Assembly: GCF_004005495.1 (NCBI RefSeq)
Contig: NZ_RZYA01000008.1
Span: forward strand, 62,001 to 126,000
Origin: Streptomyces antnestii
GTDB taxonomy: Bacteria; Actinomycetota; Actinomycetes; Streptomycetales; Streptomycetaceae
DNA: 64,000 nt
Reading direction: 5' to 3'
The notes below the pieces were generated by a model. It made no database searches and was not told where the DNA came from. It saw only the letters and a list, made by a program, of their open reading frames with translations. A program made the position numbers and the translations under genes. Below are positions 42,503 through 49,700 of this stretch, one piece after another; the stretch's first letter is position 1, and every line of letters starts with the position of its first letter.

Positions 42503-42916
42503 TCAGGAGAAGTCTGCTGCGGTGATGCCGTCGGGATGTCCGGACGGCCACTCCACCAACTCGATCCGGTAACCGTCCGGGTCCGTGAGCCACGACGTCT
42601 TCGGGCCGTGAGGGCCACCCGGATACTGGACAGGCTCCGGCTCCAGGCCGGCTTCGGTCAGCGTCTCCAGGGTGGTGGCCAACGCTTCCACCTGGATCGC
42701 GAGGTGGTCGAAACCGCTGCCCACGTCGACCGGTCCGTCGCCGGGGCGGTGGACCAGTTCGAGCGAGGCCGCCGGTTCGCCGGGGAACTTGAGGATCACG
42801 AGGCGAGCCGCGTCGCCGACGTCGACCCTGCCCAGTTCGGCGTACCCCAAGGCGGTGTAGAAACCGAGCGAGCGGTCCAGGTCGGTGACGCGATAGGAGA
42901 CGAAGAGCGTCTTCAC
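42503..42916 (-). CDS. VOC (glyoxalase/bleomycin resistance) family protein
   Basis: 137 residues with the two beta-alpha-beta-beta-beta halves of the vicinal oxygen chelate fold: LFVSYRVTDLDRSLGFYTAL, then GFDHLAIQVEALATTLETL and a final SWLTDPDGYRIELVEW with the metal-type Glu. The layout resembles lactoylglutathione lyase-like proteins. Its ATG overlaps the stop of the upstream RibD-like gene as ATGA, so the two form an operon. Substrate unknown. Confidence 0.88.
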   Translation of the reverse strand: MKTLFVSYRVTDLDRSLGFYTALGYAELGRVDVGDAARLVILKFPGEPAASLELVHRPGDGPVDVGSGFDHLAIQVEALATTLETLTEAGLEPEPVQYPGGPHGPKTSWLTDPDGYRIELVEWPSGHPDGITAADFS

Positions 42917-43497
42917 GCGGCCCCCTCGGGGCGGTGCACCCGGTAGCGGAGATGCGTGACGTCTCGGTCCTCGAGCCGTCGGACGAGGTCGAGTTCGATG
43001 TGATCGCCGCCCAAGTGGTCGAACAGCCGTCGACCGTCCCCGAGGAGGACCGGCACGAGGTGGATCTCCATCTCGTCCAACTGCCCGGCGCGGAGAAGTG
43101 CTTGGGCGGCCCCCGCCCCATGGACCATGACCGGCCGGTCCCCTGCGGCCGCGCGAGCCTGGCGGGCGCAGTCCTCGACATCGGTGACGAAACGCGCGTG
43201 GCCGGGTGGCACGTCCCCGTCATCCACCTGGTGGGTGAGGACGAAGATCGGCACGCCGTCGTGGTGATCGCCCTGCCAGCGCCCGGCGAGTTCGAAGGTC
43301 CGACGGCCGGAGATCAACGCGCCGGTCGCCAACGCCTCGCGGTAGACCTGGCCGCTCGGACCGTCGGACTCCCGGTCGTCCAGCCAGTTGAAGAGCCGTC
43401 CACCGTCGCGTCCGAGTTCCTGCCCCGGCCTATCGTCCGGGCCGGCGATAAAGCCATCGAGCGACATCGACATATACAGCCGAATCGGATTGTTCAT
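42913..43497 (-). CDS. Dihydrofolate reductase-like (RibD C-terminal domain) protein
   Basis: 194 residues: the N-terminal RLYMSMSLDGFIAGPDD, then ALISGRRTFELAGRW and the nucleotide-site MVHGAGAAQALLRAGQLDEMEIHLVPVLLGDGRRLFDHLG. This is the RibD_C/DHFR-fold family common in actinobacteria, NADPH-dependent reductases of mostly unknown substrate. It is the first gene of a two-gene operon with the VOC protein. Confidence 0.9.
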   Translation of the reverse strand: MNNPIRLYMSMSLDGFIAGPDDRPGQELGRDGGRLFNWLDDRESDGPSGQVYREALATGALISGRRTFELAGRWQGDHHDGVPIFVLTHQVDDGDVPPGHARFVTDVEDCARQARAAAGDRPVMVHGAGAAQALLRAGQLDEMEIHLVPVLLGDGRRLFDHLGGDHIELDLVRRLEDRDVTHLRYRVHRPEGAA

Positions 43498-43956
43498 CCT
43501 GGCCTCCCTCTCCCCTCCATGACGCCGGGATCCGGCGTTTCGTGATCCGCCGACGGGGCGGGATTGTCACGGGGAAGACTTCAGGCAACCAGCAAACTCA
43601 TCGGCCCGACACGCCGGCCTGCTGCCGGGCCGAGGGGGCGCGCCTCGCCATCGCCATCGCCATCGCCATCGCCATCGCCCGACTCTCGCCGAACGCCACG
43701 GAAGCGTCCTCATCGTGACCGACGGACCGGACGGCGGCGCCGCGTTCCACCTACGCCTGCCACGAAGCGGGATCTGGGCACGTTTCGGCCAGACATGCCT
43801 TCCAGCGCAGGGCCCGTTCGGAATCATCCGGCAAGACCCTGCGCTGTCGCGCCGGCGGGCGATGCGGGGAAGGGGTGGCTCGAACGCTTGCCAGGTTCCT
43901 GCCGGTGCCCCCGCACCCCGGCGACCCCCGGTACCCCGTCCGTTCATGACGGAGCG
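43498..43956. other. Intergenic region with a GCCATC hexanucleotide tract
   Basis: 459 bp between the RibD-like gene and the IclR gene. It holds about five tandem GCCATC units at 43645-43680. The right half (43740-43900) may be decayed coding sequence, but I could not identify a family. No gene called. Confidence 0.5.
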
Positions 43957-44730
43957 TCAGTACGTCCCGGTGGGCAGCGCGAACGACAGTTCCTGGGCCG
44001 CGCCGGTGAGGGCCGGGTGGAGGCGGACGAGGTCGGGAAGCGAGGTGCGGAAGGCGGGGGCGGCGATGGAGAGGGCCGCGCGGGCCACGCCGTCGGGGCC
44101 CAGGACGGGGGCGCCGAGCGCGCGGATGCCGGGTTCGTGCTCCTCGTCCGCGACGGCGTACCGGTCGGCCCGCACCTTCTCGATCTCGGCCCGGAAACGC
44201 GCGCGGTCGGTGATGGTGTTGGGGCCCAGCGGCTCCAGTTCGAGGGTCTCGAGGAGTTCCTCGCGCACCTCGCGCGGGGCGAAGGCGACGAGCGCCTTGC
44301 CCATCGCGGTGCAGTGCACCGGCCCGTGCTTGCCGGGCTCGCCGCGGACGCTGACCTGCTGCGGCCCCTGCACATAGTGGATGTAGAGCTGCCTGTCCCC
44401 GTCGAGCACCGACATGAGCACGGCCTCGCGGGACAGTTCGGCGAGCCGGCGCATCACGGGCAGGGCCACGCCGCTGAACCCGTGCGCCTGCGAGACCCGC
44501 TGCCCAAGCTGGTACACCCGCAGTCCGAGCGTGTAGTGCTTGGTACGTCCGTCGAACTCGACGAAGTGGTCGCGGCCCAGCGACTTCAGCAGCCGGTAGC
44601 ACGTGCTGGTGGGGTAGCCCGACACGCGGGCCAGCTCGGACAGGGTGACACCCGAGGGGTGCTCACCGAGCAGCTTCAGGACATCGAGGGCCTTGCCGAC
44701 CATGTCGGAGGCCGGAGTTGGGGCTGTCAT
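43957..44730 (-). CDS. IclR-family transcriptional regulator
   Basis: 257 residues. The winged HTH covers about 12-70 (ALDVLKLLGEHPSGVTLSELARVSGYPTSTCYRLLKSL) and the IclR effector domain about 85-250, ending with ALSIAAPAFRTSLPDLV, the usual end of the family. It is divergent from the MFS/FAH/PfkB/HPS/PHI cassette, so it probably controls that cassette in response to a sugar-acid type ligand. The intergenic region has GGCAA-N3-TTGCC (44763-44775) as a possible operator. Confidence 0.9.
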   Translation of the reverse strand: MTAPTPASDMVGKALDVLKLLGEHPSGVTLSELARVSGYPTSTCYRLLKSLGRDHFVEFDGRTKHYTLGLRVYQLGQRVSQAHGFSGVALPVMRRLAELSREAVLMSVLDGDRQLYIHYVQGPQQVSVRGEPGKHGPVHCTAMGKALVAFAPREVREELLETLELEPLGPNTITDRARFRAEIEKVRADRYAVADEEHEPGIRALGAPVLGPDGVARAALSIAAPAFRTSLPDLVRLHPALTGAAQELSFALPTGTY

Positions 44731-44762
44731 GAGCCCATCCTCCCACAGTTTTTCCGCATGGT

Positions 44763-44775
44763 GGCAAGAATTGCC
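44763..44775. promoter_or_regulatory. GGCAAGAATTGCC inverted repeat, candidate IclR operator
   Basis: Perfect 5-bp arms around GAA, 33 bp upstream of the IclR start. A TTGACA hexamer at 44794-44799 could be a -35 for the rightward operon; the -10 is unclear. Confidence 0.45.
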
Positions 44776-44877
44776 GTCATTTGAAATCGATCATTGACAT
44801 GCCCGTCGACTCAACTTCACACTCTTCTCGAATTACGGCATCACTTGCCACATCGCGGAAAGCCGTGCTTTCCCTGT

Positions 44878-44918
44878 GTGGCACCCCCGATGGCACCCCC
44901 ATGTGGCACCTCCGATGG
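44878..44918. repeat. Three direct repeats of TGGCACCCCCGATGG type
   Basis: GTGGCACCCCCGATGGCACC and two related copies lie within 45 bp just before the MFS ribosome site. They may be 5' UTR elements or binding sites; nothing further can be seen. Confidence 0.45.
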
Positions 44919-44946
44919 CAACGACGCCCGGAAGAAAGAGGCCCCG

Positions 44947-46281
44947 ATGTCGCCCCGACCCTCCGCGGTCCCGACCGCTCCCGCATCACCCGCCGTCGCA
45001 CTCAGTCCCCGGCGCTGGACCCGGCTGATGCCGATCGTCTTCGTCACCTACAGCTTCGCGTACCTGGAACGCTCCAACTTCTCCGTCGCCACCGCCGGAG
45101 GCATGGCCGACGACCTGCACATCACCGGCTCGGTCTCGGCCCTGCTGGGTTCGCTGTTCTTCCTCGGCTACTTCCTCTTCCAGATCCCCGGAGCCCTCTA
45201 CGCCCAGCGGCGCAGCGTCAAGCGGCTCATCGTGCGCTGTCTGGCCGTCTGGGGTGTGCTGGCCACCGCCCAGGGCCTGATCCCGAACGTGCACGCCCTG
45301 ATGGCGGTGCGGTTCGTCCTCGGCATGTCCGAGGCCGCCGTCCTGCCCGCGATGGTCATCTACATCACGCACTGGTTCACCGCACGGGAACGCGGCCGGG
45401 CCAACACCTGGCTGATCCTCGGCAATCCGGCCACCGTCCTGTGGCTGACCGTCCTCTCCGGCTACCTCGTCGAGTGGGTCGGCTGGCGCGGCATGTTCAT
45501 CGCGCAGGGCGTCCCGGCTGTCGCCTGGGCCTTCGTCTTCCACCGCTTCGTCGACGACAAGCCCGCCGACGCCGCCTGGCTCACCGAGACCGAACGGGCC
45601 GACCTGGACGGCGCGCTCGAGGCGGAACAGCGCGGACTGCGCCCCGTCACCGGCTACGGCACCGCGTTGCGCTCGGCCAACGTCCTGCTGCTGTCGGCGC
45701 AGTACCTGCTGTGGAGCCTCGGCGTGTACGGCTTCGTGTTCTGGCTGCCGTCGATCGTCGCCAAGGGCAGTGACGAGGGCATCGGCACCACCGGTCTCAT
45801 CTCCGCCGCGCCCTACCTCTTCGCCTGCATCGCCATGCTGCTCAACAGCCGTGCCTCCGACCGCGCCGGGCGCCGCGCCCGGTTCGTGTGGCCGTGGCTG
45901 CTGACCGGCGCCCTCGCCTTCTACGGCTCCTACCTGCTGGGCGACGACTTCTGGCTCTCGTTCCCGCTGCTGTGCGTCGCGGGTGCCGCCATGTACGCGC
46001 CGTACGGCCCGTTCTTCGCGTCGATCCCGGAGTTCCTGCCCAGCAACGTCAGCGGCGCGGCGATCGCGCTCATCAACTCCTTCGGCGCGCTTGGCGGCTT
46101 CGCGGGCAGCTATCTGATCGGCATGCTCAACGATGTCACCGGCTCCACCGCCGCCTCGTTCCTGACCATGGCCGCATGCCTGGCGGGCGCCGCCGCACTG
46201 ACCCTCGCCGTCCGGCCGGCGCCGGTGAGGGCAGAGACAGAGGCAGAGGCAGACACCCTGCCGGAACCGGGAAAGGCCTGA
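44947..46281 (+). CDS. MFS transporter, sugar-acid (ACS family) type
   Basis: 444 residues from ATG 44947 (MSPRPSAVPTAPASP), preceded by AAGAGG. Twelve hydrophobic segments; the N-terminal RLMPIVFVTYSFAYLERSNFSVA matches the anion:cation symporter group that imports galactonate, glucarate, hexuronates and related acids (typically R-x-x-x-P...Y-x-D-R-x-N). It is first in a tight cassette with FAH, PfkB, HPS and PHI genes, so it should bring in their substrate. Confidence 0.9.
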   Translation: MSPRPSAVPTAPASPAVALSPRRWTRLMPIVFVTYSFAYLERSNFSVATAGGMADDLHITGSVSALLGSLFFLGYFLFQIPGALYAQRRSVKRLIVRCLAVWGVLATAQGLIPNVHALMAVRFVLGMSEAAVLPAMVIYITHWFTARERGRANTWLILGNPATVLWLTVLSGYLVEWVGWRGMFIAQGVPAVAWAFVFHRFVDDKPADAAWLTETERADLDGALEAEQRGLRPVTGYGTALRSANVLLLSAQYLLWSLGVYGFVFWLPSIVAKGSDEGIGTTGLISAAPYLFACIAMLLNSRASDRAGRRARFVWPWLLTGALAFYGSYLLGDDFWLSFPLLCVAGAAMYAPYGPFFASIPEFLPSNVSGAAIALINSFGALGGFAGSYLIGMLNDVTGSTAASFLTMAACLAGAAALTLAVRPAPVRAETEAEADTLPEPGKA

Positions 46282-46289
46282 GCAACCCC

Positions 46290-47075
46290 ATGCGCATCGC
46301 TCGTGTCGCCCATGCCGACGGGGTGGACTACGCCGTACTGGCCCCGGACGGCGCGGTCGCCGAACTGGTCGCCGACCCGTTCGCCACCCCGCACCCCGTC
46401 CCGCTGGGCCGCCGGATCGCCCTGGCCGACGTACGGCTGCTCGCCCCGGTCGTCCCGAGGACGGTGGTCGGCATGGCGCACAACACCGGCCCCGACGACC
46501 GGCGGCTGCCGCCTCAGGCCTTCCTGAAGCCGGCCCGTTCGGTCGTCGGGCCGGGCGAGCCCATCCCGCTGCCATCCATGTCCGAACGTGTCGACGCGGA
46601 GGCCGAGTTGGCCGTCGTCCTGCGCGCGCCGCTCACCGGGCACACCCCGGAGACCGTGCACGAGGCGGTCCTCGGCTACACCGTCGCCAACGACGTCACC
46701 GCCCGCGATCTGCAACGTTCCGACCCGCTGTGGACCACCGCCAAGGGGCAGTACGGCTTCACGCCCCTCGGCCCCTGGGTGGAGACCGACCTCGACCCGG
46801 CCGACGTCCAGGTGGGCCTGAGCATCGACGGCCGGCCGCTGCGCCCGGCCTCCACCGCGCACCTGGCCCGCGGCGTCACCGAGATCCTCTGCCACCTCGC
46901 CGCCTATCTGCCGCTCGGCCCCGGGGACGTCGTCCTGACCGGCGCCCCCGGCGAGTTCGGACCGCTGCGTCCGGGCGGGCAGGCCGAGGCGACGGTCGCG
47001 GGGATCGGCTCCCTCGCCAACCCGGTGATCCACAGCAACCACCCGTCCCACCCAGGAGAGACCCCGTGCCCCTGA
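46290..47075 (+). CDS. Fumarylacetoacetate hydrolase family protein
   Basis: 261 residues from ATG 46290, eight bases after the MFS stop. The FAH C-terminal domain is complete: VGMAHNTGP, FLKPARSVVGPGEPI, metal-site residues in ERVDAEAELAVVL, GYTVANDVTARDLQ, TAKGQYGFTPLGPW and GDVVLTGAPGEFGPLRPG. The family includes C-C hydrolases, decarboxylases and dehydratases acting on 2-keto acids, such as 2,4-diketo-3-deoxy sugar acids. It overlaps the next gene by 10 bp. Confidence 0.9.
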   Translation: MRIARVAHADGVDYAVLAPDGAVAELVADPFATPHPVPLGRRIALADVRLLAPVVPRTVVGMAHNTGPDDRRLPPQAFLKPARSVVGPGEPIPLPSMSERVDAEAELAVVLRAPLTGHTPETVHEAVLGYTVANDVTARDLQRSDPLWTTAKGQYGFTPLGPWVETDLDPADVQVGLSIDGRPLRPASTAHLARGVTEILCHLAAYLPLGPGDVVLTGAPGEFGPLRPGGQAEATVAGIGSLANPVIHSNHPSHPGETPCP

Positions 47076-48046
47076 CGCCCCCCGCCCAACTGCCGTCCCG
47101 CCTGGACGCGGTCACCTTCGGAGAGGCGATGGTGATGTTCCGCGCGGAGGACAACGGCCCCCTCTCCCAGGCCGACCGCTACACCCGGGCGCTCGCCGGG
47201 GCGGAGGTCAACGTCGCCATCGGGCTGAGCCGCCTCGGCCACGCCACGGCCTGGGCGGGCCGGGTCGGCGACGATCCGCTGGGCGCCCATGTCGTCTCCG
47301 CACTGCGCGGCGAGGGCATCGACACCGGCGCGGTCGACGTCGATCCGCACGCTCCGACCGGTTTCCAGCTCAAGGGCCGCGCCGACGTGGGCGACCCCGA
47401 GGTGGTGTACTTCCGCAGCCGCTCCGCGGGCAGCCGCCTGGCCTCCTCCCCCGCCGCCACCGCCCGGCTGACGGGCGCCCGGCATCTGCACGTCACCGGC
47501 ATTCCGCCCGCCCTGTCGCCGATGGCGCGGGAGTTCACGTACGAGGCGATGGAGACCGCCCGTGCCGCGGGCCTCACGATCTCCTTCGACCCGAACCTGC
47601 GCCCCGCGCTGTGGCCGGACCGGGACGAGATGGTGCGGGTCGTCGGCGACCTCGCGGCCCGGGCGGACTGGGTGCTGCCCGGGCTCGGCGAGGGCCGGCT
47701 GCTCACCGGCCGGGACGACGCCGAGGGCGTGGCGCGCCACTATCTGGCGGCCGGAGCCCGCCGCGTCGTCGTCAAGGACGGCGGGCTCGGCGCGACCCGG
47801 CTGTTCCAGGACGACGGTTGCTGGGTCCAGCCCCTCTTCACCGTACGGTCCGTCGATTCCGTCGGCGCCGGCGACGGCTTCGCCGCCGGGCTCATCAGTG
47901 CCCACCTCGACGGGCTCGGCGCACCGCAGGCGCTGCGCCGTGCCGCCGCCGTCGGCGCGCTCGCCACCACGCGGCGCGGCGACAGCGACGGCCTGCCCAC
48001 CCGCGCGGAACTCGATGAATTCCTCAAGACCCACGCCGCCGCCTGA
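47066..48046 (+). CDS. PfkB-family sugar kinase, 2-keto-3-deoxygluconate kinase-like
   Basis: 326 residues from GTG 47066 with AGGAG upstream. Typical features are TFGEAMVMFRAEDNGPLS, GGA-like motif LAGAEVNVAIGLSRLG, GRVGDDPLG, FDPNLRPALW and the PfkB signature VDSVGAGDGFAAGL, whose Asp is the catalytic base. The N-terminal pattern fits KDG kinases (KdgK), which phosphorylate 2-keto-3-deoxy sugar acids. In this cassette it could instead phosphorylate a keto-sugar for the HPS/PHI pair. It is translationally close to the FAH gene. Confidence 0.88.
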   Translation: MPLTPPAQLPSRLDAVTFGEAMVMFRAEDNGPLSQADRYTRALAGAEVNVAIGLSRLGHATAWAGRVGDDPLGAHVVSALRGEGIDTGAVDVDPHAPTGFQLKGRADVGDPEVVYFRSRSAGSRLASSPAATARLTGARHLHVTGIPPALSPMAREFTYEAMETARAAGLTISFDPNLRPALWPDRDEMVRVVGDLAARADWVLPGLGEGRLLTGRDDAEGVARHYLAAGARRVVVKDGGLGATRLFQDDGCWVQPLFTVRSVDSVGAGDGFAAGLISAHLDGLGAPQALRRAAAVGALATTRRGDSDGLPTRAELDEFLKTHAAA

Positions 48047-48112
48047 ACCACCCCCCCCCCGACCCCTCACCTCTCAGTCCTCAGCCCTCAGCCCTCAGCC
48101 CTCACCTTCAGG
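48047..48112. repeat. Poly-C run and CCTCAG(C)n tandem repeat
   Basis: A run of ten or more C at 48050-48060 is followed by repeated TCAGCCC units (48076-48106) in the gap between the kinase and the hexulose-phosphate synthase. Slippage-prone; it could alter coupling of the two genes but no reading frame crosses it. Confidence 0.6.
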
Positions 48113-48123
48113 AGAACCCTTAC

Positions 48124-48753
48124 ATGGCCCTGCAGTTGCAGATCGCCCTCGACCGCATCCCGCTGGAGCGCGCGGTGCGGATCGCCGCGGCCGTGGCCCC
48201 GCACACCGACTGGATCGAGGTCGGCACCTCCCTGATCAAGCAGTTCGGTATGGAGTCGGTGCGGCAGGTCGTGGCCGCGGCCCCCGGCGTGCCCGTCCTC
48301 GCCGACCTCAAGACCGCCGACGACGCGGTCTTCGAGTTCGCCCTCGCCTACGAGGCGGGCGCCTCCTCGGCGACCGTCCTCGGCATCGCCGCCGACGCGA
48401 CCCTCGACAAGGCGGTGCAACTCGCCGCCGAGCACGGCAAGGAGGCCGTGGTCGACCTGATGGAGACCACCGGGCCACGGCGTACCGAACTCGCAGCGCG
48501 ACTGCCCGCGTCCGTGGTACTCGCCGCGCACATCGGCAAGGACGCCCAGCACGCCGGCACCGACCCCGCCTCCCTGCTCGGCGCGTGGAGCGCCGGCCGA
48601 CGGCTCGCGGTCGCCGGTGGACTGACCGCCGAGGACCTGCCCGGCCTCGCAGGTGCGGGCGACCTGCGGGCGATCGTCGGCTCAGCCGTGACCGGCGCCG
48701 CCGACCCCGCCGCCGCGGCCCAGCGCCTGGCACGGGCGGCAGGCCGCGACTGA
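48124..48753 (+). CDS. hps: 3-hexulose-6-phosphate synthase (OMP decarboxylase superfamily)
   Basis: 209 residues, GGAG seven to ten bases before ATG. It has the HPS/KGPDC layout: QIALDRIPLERAVRIAA, IEVGTSLIKQFG, ADLKTADDAVFEFALAYEAGAS (the D-x-K-x-x-x-D catalytic motif), VVDLMET, and the phosphate-site VAGGLTAEDL and AIVGSAVTGA. HPS condenses formaldehyde with ribulose 5-phosphate, or runs in reverse; the close relative 3-keto-L-gulonate-6-phosphate decarboxylase shares the motif. An isomerase partner directly downstream favours HPS. Confidence 0.85.
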   Translation: MALQLQIALDRIPLERAVRIAAAVAPHTDWIEVGTSLIKQFGMESVRQVVAAAPGVPVLADLKTADDAVFEFALAYEAGASSATVLGIAADATLDKAVQLAAEHGKEAVVDLMETTGPRRTELAARLPASVVLAAHIGKDAQHAGTDPASLLGAWSAGRRLAVAGGLTAEDLPGLAGAGDLRAIVGSAVTGAADPAAAAQRLARAAGRD

Positions 48754-48855
48754 CGTACGCACCGCGCACGACACAGGACACAGGACACGTACGACACCCC
48801 ACCGGCACAGCACGCGCACAGCACTGCACGACACAGGAACGGAAGTCGCACGATC

Positions 48856-49425
48856 ATGACCGACCACACCACCACCGATGCCCTCAAGACGCGGATCCTC
48901 GCCGAGATCGAGGGAGTCCTCGCGGCCCTCGACGACAGCGCCCTGGAGTCCCTGGTCAAGGTCCTGCTCGACGCCGAGCGGATCTTCGTGACCGGGGAAG
49001 GGCGTTCGGGATTCATGGCGAAGGCCTTCGCCATGCGGCTGATGCATCTCGGTTTGCCCGTGCACGTCGTCGGTGAGACCACGACGCCCGCGGTCGGCGC
49101 CGGCGCCACCGTGGTGGCGGTCTCCGGCTCCGGCACCACCGCGGGCACCGTCCGCGTCGCCGAGCAGGCGGTCGGGGCGGGCGCCCGGGTGCACGCCGTC
49201 ACCACGGCACCCGACTCCCCCCTCGGCCGGTCGGCCGCCACCACGCTGGTGGTCCCGGCGGCGACCAAGTACCGGCGCCCCGGCGAGGCCGCCAGCGTCC
49301 AGCCCCTGTCCAGCCTCTTCGACCAGGCCACCCACATCGCCCTGGATGTCGTGGCGCTGCGGCTGGCCGGACTGCTGTCGGTGGACAACGAGACGGCACG
49401 GAAGGCCCACGCCAACACGGAGTGA
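48856..49425 (+). CDS. phi: 6-phospho-3-hexuloisomerase (SIS domain)
   Basis: 189 residues. SIS-domain features are RIFVTGEGRSGFMAKAFAMRLMHLG, VVAVSGSGTTAGTVRVAEQA, and the C-terminal SSLFDQATHIALDVVALRLA. This is the standard PHI pattern. PHI interconverts 3-hexulose 6-phosphate and fructose 6-phosphate, the step after HPS. The 102-bp gap before it has short GACACAGGACACAGG repeats. Last gene of the IclR-controlled cassette. Confidence 0.9.
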   Translation: MTDHTTTDALKTRILAEIEGVLAALDDSALESLVKVLLDAERIFVTGEGRSGFMAKAFAMRLMHLGLPVHVVGETTTPAVGAGATVVAVSGSGTTAGTVRVAEQAVGAGARVHAVTTAPDSPLGRSAATTLVVPAATKYRRPGEAASVQPLSSLFDQATHIALDVVALRLAGLLSVDNETARKAHANTE

Positions 49426-49516
49426 CGGCAGCGGGAACTGCGTCTGCGTGCACCGGCGAAGTAGGCGGCAAGTTACTGAGCGGCCTCTGTGAAGGGCCCG
49501 GCGGTGGGACGACGCA

Positions 49517-49700
49517 GTGGCGACGGACCGGGACAAGACCGTGGAGACTCTGGCGCTGCGCCATCAGGTCACGGTGCTGGAGCGACAACTGGGCGGGAAC
49601 AGGCCGCAGTTCGAGTCGGCCGACCGAGTGTTCCTGGCGGCGTTGCTGCGCCTGGCGCGCGGAAATCCCGGCTGGGGCTACATGAGGGGGTACGGCGAGC
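49517..49700 (+). pseudogene. Transposase (integrase-core type) remnant
   Basis: Encodes LALRHQVTVLERQLG and ADRVFLAALLRLARGNPGWGY followed by GYGELL. These match the N-terminal region of IS-type transposases/integrases (L-x-L-R-H-E-V-x-V-L-x-R-Q ... A-D-R-x-x-L-A-A-L ... N-x-G-W-G-Y-x-R-I-x-G-E-L), but the piece between is shortened by an internal deletion and the DDE catalytic core is missing. Its 3' end runs into the tail of the phosphatase gene. No inverted repeats were found. Confidence 0.7.

Noticed and set aside
43567..43947. 126-codon minus-strand frame with a Trp-Arg repeat
   Set aside because: The Trp-Arg run is only the GCCATC microsatellite read antisense; no ribosome site and no homology recognised.
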